Source: an uncultured Pontibacter sp. (GTDB taxonomy: Bacteria; Bacteroidota; Bacteroidia; Cytophagales; Hymenobacteraceae). Taken from it: 64,000 bases of DNA. The position numbers were made by a program, and so were the translations under genes. Below are positions 61,600 through 64,000 of the stretch, in pieces (position 1 is the stretch's first letter; the number at the start of each line of letters is the position of its first letter). The DNA lies in the NCBI GenBank assembly GCA_947499125.1, contig CANMMP010000003.1, positions 62,001 to 126,000 of the forward strand, read 5' to 3'. Under the pieces are notes generated by a model. The model had not been told where the DNA came from and made no database searches. It was given only the letters and a program-made list of their open reading frames with translations.

Positions 61600-61648
61600 A
61601 AAATTCACTCAGGCGTTAGCAAAATATACCAAGCCATGAGTGAATTTT
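61600..61648 (-). terminator. inverted repeat after the beta-prism lipoprotein gene
   Basis: AAAATTCACTCA (61600-61611) and TGAGTGAATTTT (61637-61648), 12 bp perfect with a 25-nt loop, 19 nt after the stop at 61667. Followed on the minus strand by ATAACTATA rather than a T-tract. Confidence 0.55.
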
Positions 61649-61666
61649 ACTTTGCAATAATTTTTA

Positions 61667-62638
61667 TTAATTATATTTCACGCAGAAATAGATATAGTCT
61701 CCACCTGCACCTTCATTCAAGTCGCCAGGTATTCTCTCCCAACCATCTGGTGGTTGTATGGCGCTGCTGTTGCCATATATAACTCCAACTTCTTTTACAT
61801 AAGGTAACCCTGTATTCCAAGAGTCTTTCTTTTGGTACGCATATATGTATTTACCTCCTGAACCATCATTCAAGTCCGGACAGTGGTACCCTAAAATATC
61901 TTTCACTTCAATAGGAGGAGTTTGTAAATCCGGCCAATCATTTGCAGGGCCAATATTCTGAGACTCAACAACAATCCCTCTTACAGGCACCATCCAACCT
62001 ATTCTTACATCATTCACCCAAGCTCCTGGGTTTGAGTTTGAACCGACAACTTTTTGAGGATCACGTGTAAACTGCAAGTATATGTATTGACCACCTGCAC
62101 CACGATTTAGATCAACATTAATTTTGTAATAGCCATCTAATGTACCTACTGATGAAGAGCTTCCTTTCGTTATCTTCAAATCCTGGATAAAATTTTGAGG
62201 ATTGTAATAATAACTATTAGGATAGACTGAATTTCCAAATCCCTCCGAACTTACAAAAGTTGAAGTAGGTGTAGTTGGGGTTGTTCCGCCACCGATAGGT
62301 CCGCATTCTTCACAAGGCGTGATATATTTAGAACCTATTCCTGCGGCATCATACTTCGGCCTTGTTGGCCTCTCTGCTCCGTCTTCGTAACCTGTTACCT
62401 GCACATCTTTGCTTACATACTGGCCGGTTTTGTCAGACTTATACTTGTCGTCCTTGTCTTCTTTGTCTTTGCCGCTTTTAATTGTCTGTGCTTGTGTGGT
62501 GGTTAGCGCACCAGGCTTTACGGCCTCGTCTGCTTTGTCGCAGCTCCACAAAAAAGTGCTGGCAGCTATAAAAAATACTGCAAACAGCTTAAGCCATAAT
62601 GGCCTAAAATGGGGGGGGGTAAAAGTTTTGTTTTTCAT
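61667..62638 (-). CDS. lipoprotein with three-fold MABP-like beta-prism domain
   Basis: 323 aa. Lipobox FLWSC (Cys33). A charged Lys/Asp linker (about 50-75) and a Gly/Thr/Pro linker (about 113-128) lead to three repeats at about 150-323. Each begins with a strand such as FIQDLKI, WVNDVRI or YVKEVGVIYG and ends with the signature DLN-x-G(A/S)GG-x-YIY (176-187, 255-266, 306-317). This pattern matches MABP (MVB12-associated beta-prism) domains, a carbohydrate/lipid-binding-like fold also seen in some bacterial surface and pore-forming proteins. The gene contains a C9 run (62611-62619) in codons 7-10. It lies upstream of the barrel array. Confidence 0.8.
   Translation of the reverse strand: MKNKTFTPPHFRPLWLKLFAVFFIAASTFLWSCDKADEAVKPGALTTTQAQTIKSGKDKEDKDDKYKSDKTGQYVSKDVQVTGYEDGAERPTRPKYDAAGIGSKYITPCEECGPIGGGTTPTTPTSTFVSSEGFGNSVYPNSYYYNPQNFIQDLKITKGSSSSVGTLDGYYKINVDLNRGAGGQYIYLQFTRDPQKVVGSNSNPGAWVNDVRIGWMVPVRGIVVESQNIGPANDWPDLQTPPIEVKDILGYHCPDLNDGSGGKYIYAYQKKDSWNTGLPYVKEVGVIYGNSSAIQPPDGWERIPGDLNEGAGGDYIYFCVKYN
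62611..62619 (-). repeat. C9 homopolymer in the lipoprotein signal region
   Basis: Nine consecutive C on the coding strand spanning codons Thr-Pro-Pro-His. A one-base slip would shift the frame before the signal peptide; no downstream ATG in frame precedes the lipobox. Confidence 0.85.
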
Positions 62639-62830
62639 AAATAAGGTTGGTTAGATTTAAACATGGCCAAACTTAAATACAATAATTTAAACTTAAAAGG
62701 CTATCGCGCCCCTGTTTGTAACATGTGTTTTTAACATTGGCTTTCACAAAAATCTTATCATACAAGCTAGAATAAAAGATTACTGGGTTAAAAAACAGGC
62801 CGTTTTTGGGCAATTCGTAACATTGGGCAC

Positions 62831-62865
62831 AAAAAAAGCTGCACGTTTTTTTTACATGCAGCTTC
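62831..62865 (-). terminator. terminator of purM
   Basis: Minus strand: AAGCTGCA / TGCAGCTT with an A-rich loop, followed by TTTTTG. About 28 nt after the stop codon. Confidence 0.88.
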
Positions 62866-62892
62866 TCCTGAGTTTATAGTTATGGCTTATAC

Positions 62893-64000
62893 TTAGCCTT
62901 CGTAGTAAAACTCGCCGTGGGCGCTTTTTATAGTTAGTTCGTTGGAGTTGCTAGCTTCCACGCGGCCAATTATCTGCGCATCCACATTAAACGACTTTGA
63001 TATCGCGATCAGCTCCTGTGCGTATTGCTCCGGAAGGTAAATTTCCAGGCGGTGGCCCATGTTAAACACCTTATACATCTCCTTCCAGTCGGTGTGGCTT
63101 TGCTCCTGAATAATGCGGAACAGCGGCGGCGTCGGGAAAAGGTTATCTTTTATAATGTGTACCTTATCGGTAAAGTGCAGCACTTTGGTTTGGGCGCCGC
63201 CGCTGCAATGCACCATGCCGTGCAGGTGCTGCCGGTGCGCTGCAAGTATAGCTTTCACGATGGGCGCATACGTCCGAGTCGGCGAGAGCACCAGTTTGCC
63301 TATCTCCATGCCGGTCTCTTTGTCAACATCGGTCAGGCGCTTGTTACCCGAGTATACCAGGTCTACGGGCAATTCCGGGTCGTAGCTTTCGGGGTAAGAG
63401 TTGGCCAGGTAACTATGGAACACATCGTGGCGGGCCGAGGTAAGGCCGTTGCTGCCCATTCCGCCATTATACTCGGTTTCGTAAGTGGCCTGCCCAAACG
63501 AGGCAAAACCCACAATCACATCGCCGGGTTGTATAGTATGGTTACTGATCACTTCGTTGCGGCGCATGCGGGCCGTAACCGTGCTGTCCACTATAATCGT
63601 GCGCACCAGATCGCCAACGTCAGCGGTTTCGCCGCCGGTGCTGTATATGCCCATTCCATTGTCGCGCAGCATCTGCAGCACTTCTTCGGTGCCGTTTATA
63701 ACAGCGGCAATCACCTCGCCGGGCACCAGGTTTTTGTTACGACCTATAGTTGACGAAAGCAGGATATTATCGGTAGCGCCCACGCACAGAAGGTCGTCGG
63801 TGTTCATTACCACAGCATCCTGGGCAATGCCTTTCCACACGCTTAGGTCGCCGGTCTCTTTCCAGTACAGGTATGCTAACGATGATTTGGTGCCAGCCCC
63901 ATCGGCGTGCATAATGTTGCAGTAGTCGGGGTCGCCGGAGAGTATATCCGGGATGATCTTACAGAAAGCTTTCGGGAAAAGTCCTTTGTCGATGTTCTTG
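62893..64000 (-). CDS. purM: phosphoribosylformylglycinamidine cyclo-ligase (5' end outside window)
   Basis: The open frame runs to the right edge (369 codons visible, reading KNIDKGLFPKAF at the edge). AIR synthase: ATP-dependent closure of FGAM to AIR in purine synthesis. Visible: MHADGAGTKSSLAYLYW, the metal/ATP segment AVVMNTDDLLCVGAT, GEVIAAVINGTEEV, STGGETADVGDLVRTI, and HCSGGAQTKVLHF. The length and inserts fit the larger Bacteroidota form. Confidence 0.92.
   Translation of the reverse strand, partial: KNIDKGLFPKAFCKIIPDILSGDPDYCNIMHADGAGTKSSLAYLYWKETGDLSVWKGIAQDAVVMNTDDLLCVGATDNILLSSTIGRNKNLVPGEVIAAVINGTEEVLQMLRDNGMGIYSTGGETADVGDLVRTIIVDSTVTARMRRNEVISNHTIQPGDVIVGFASFGQATYETEYNGGMGSNGLTSARHDVFHSYLANSYPESYDPELPVDLVYSGNKRLTDVDKETGMEIGKLVLSPTRTYAPIVKAILAAHRQHLHGMVHCSGGAQTKVLHFTDKVHIIKDNLFPTPPLFRIIQEQSHTDWKEMYKVFNMGHRLEIYLPEQYAQELIAISKSFNVDAQIIGRVEASNSNELTIKSAHGEFYYEG

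Overview
The window looks like chromosomal DNA of a Bacteroidota bacterium, most likely Cytophagales, family Hymenobacteraceae (Pontibacter-like; the genus is inference). The evidence is giant secreted proteins with type IX secretion (T9SS) C-terminal sorting domains, promoters of the Bacteroidota form TTG-N19-TAnnTTTG, the gene order nusB...DUF1573-yajC-ybbR-coaE, and families such as DUF4293 and DUF4476. No phage, plasmid, CRISPR array or complete insertion sequence was seen.

Layout. 1-21433: three tandem minus-strand giant adhesin-like genes (more than 1552, 2636 and 2448 residues), clearly paralogous, each with a signal peptide and two beta-repeat halves; two show the T9SS sorting domain and the third is cut by the window edge. 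22065-24538: an NhaC-type antiporter with an unusual secreted N-terminal domain, plus a small membrane protein. 24550-32181: a GNAT/FemAB-like protein, a histidine kinase, hemA, an ArsR regulator, anmK, a glutamate-type dehydrogenase and an MscS channel. 32639-35155: an AsmA-like protein. 35341: tRNA-Val(TAC). 36353-41431: a minus-strand housekeeping operon nusB-ytxH-idh-DUF1573-yajC-ybbR-coaE. 41622-42725: leucine dehydrogenase. 42877-49561: two ABC exporter half-transporters whose ATPase motifs complement each other, with XRE and TetR regulators, a SUMF1-like lipoprotein and a GyrI-like protein between them. 49702-51816: a T9SS Ig/cadherin-like surface protein. 52076-56846: a trans-sulfuration enzyme, truA, a charged secreted protein, a thiolase and DUF4293. 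57565-62638: DUF4476, four tandem paralogous outer-membrane beta-barrels, and a lipoprotein with a three-fold MABP-like beta-prism. 62893-end: purM (5' end outside the window).

Most notable. (i) Two copies of a roughly 355-385 bp non-coding repeat (35889-36243 and 57094-57479) lie between the 3' ends of converging genes. Substitutions between the copies preserve base pairing in a 20-nt palindrome and in at least two hairpins, as expected of a structured RNA or a hairpin-dependent mobile element. The second copy is enclosed by perfect 19-bp inverted repeats that nearly touch the stop codons of both flanking genes. (ii) The beta-barrel/beta-prism cluster contains a degenerate fragment of the beta-prism gene fused after the stop of one barrel gene, and a C9 homopolymer in the lipoprotein signal region. 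(iii) The words AACTATAA and AAGTATAA (and complements) recur conspicuously in coding and non-coding DNA and even form stop codons. (iv) The two ABC genes look like a split heterodimeric exporter.

All assignments come from reading the sequence and from knowledge of the families; no database search was run.
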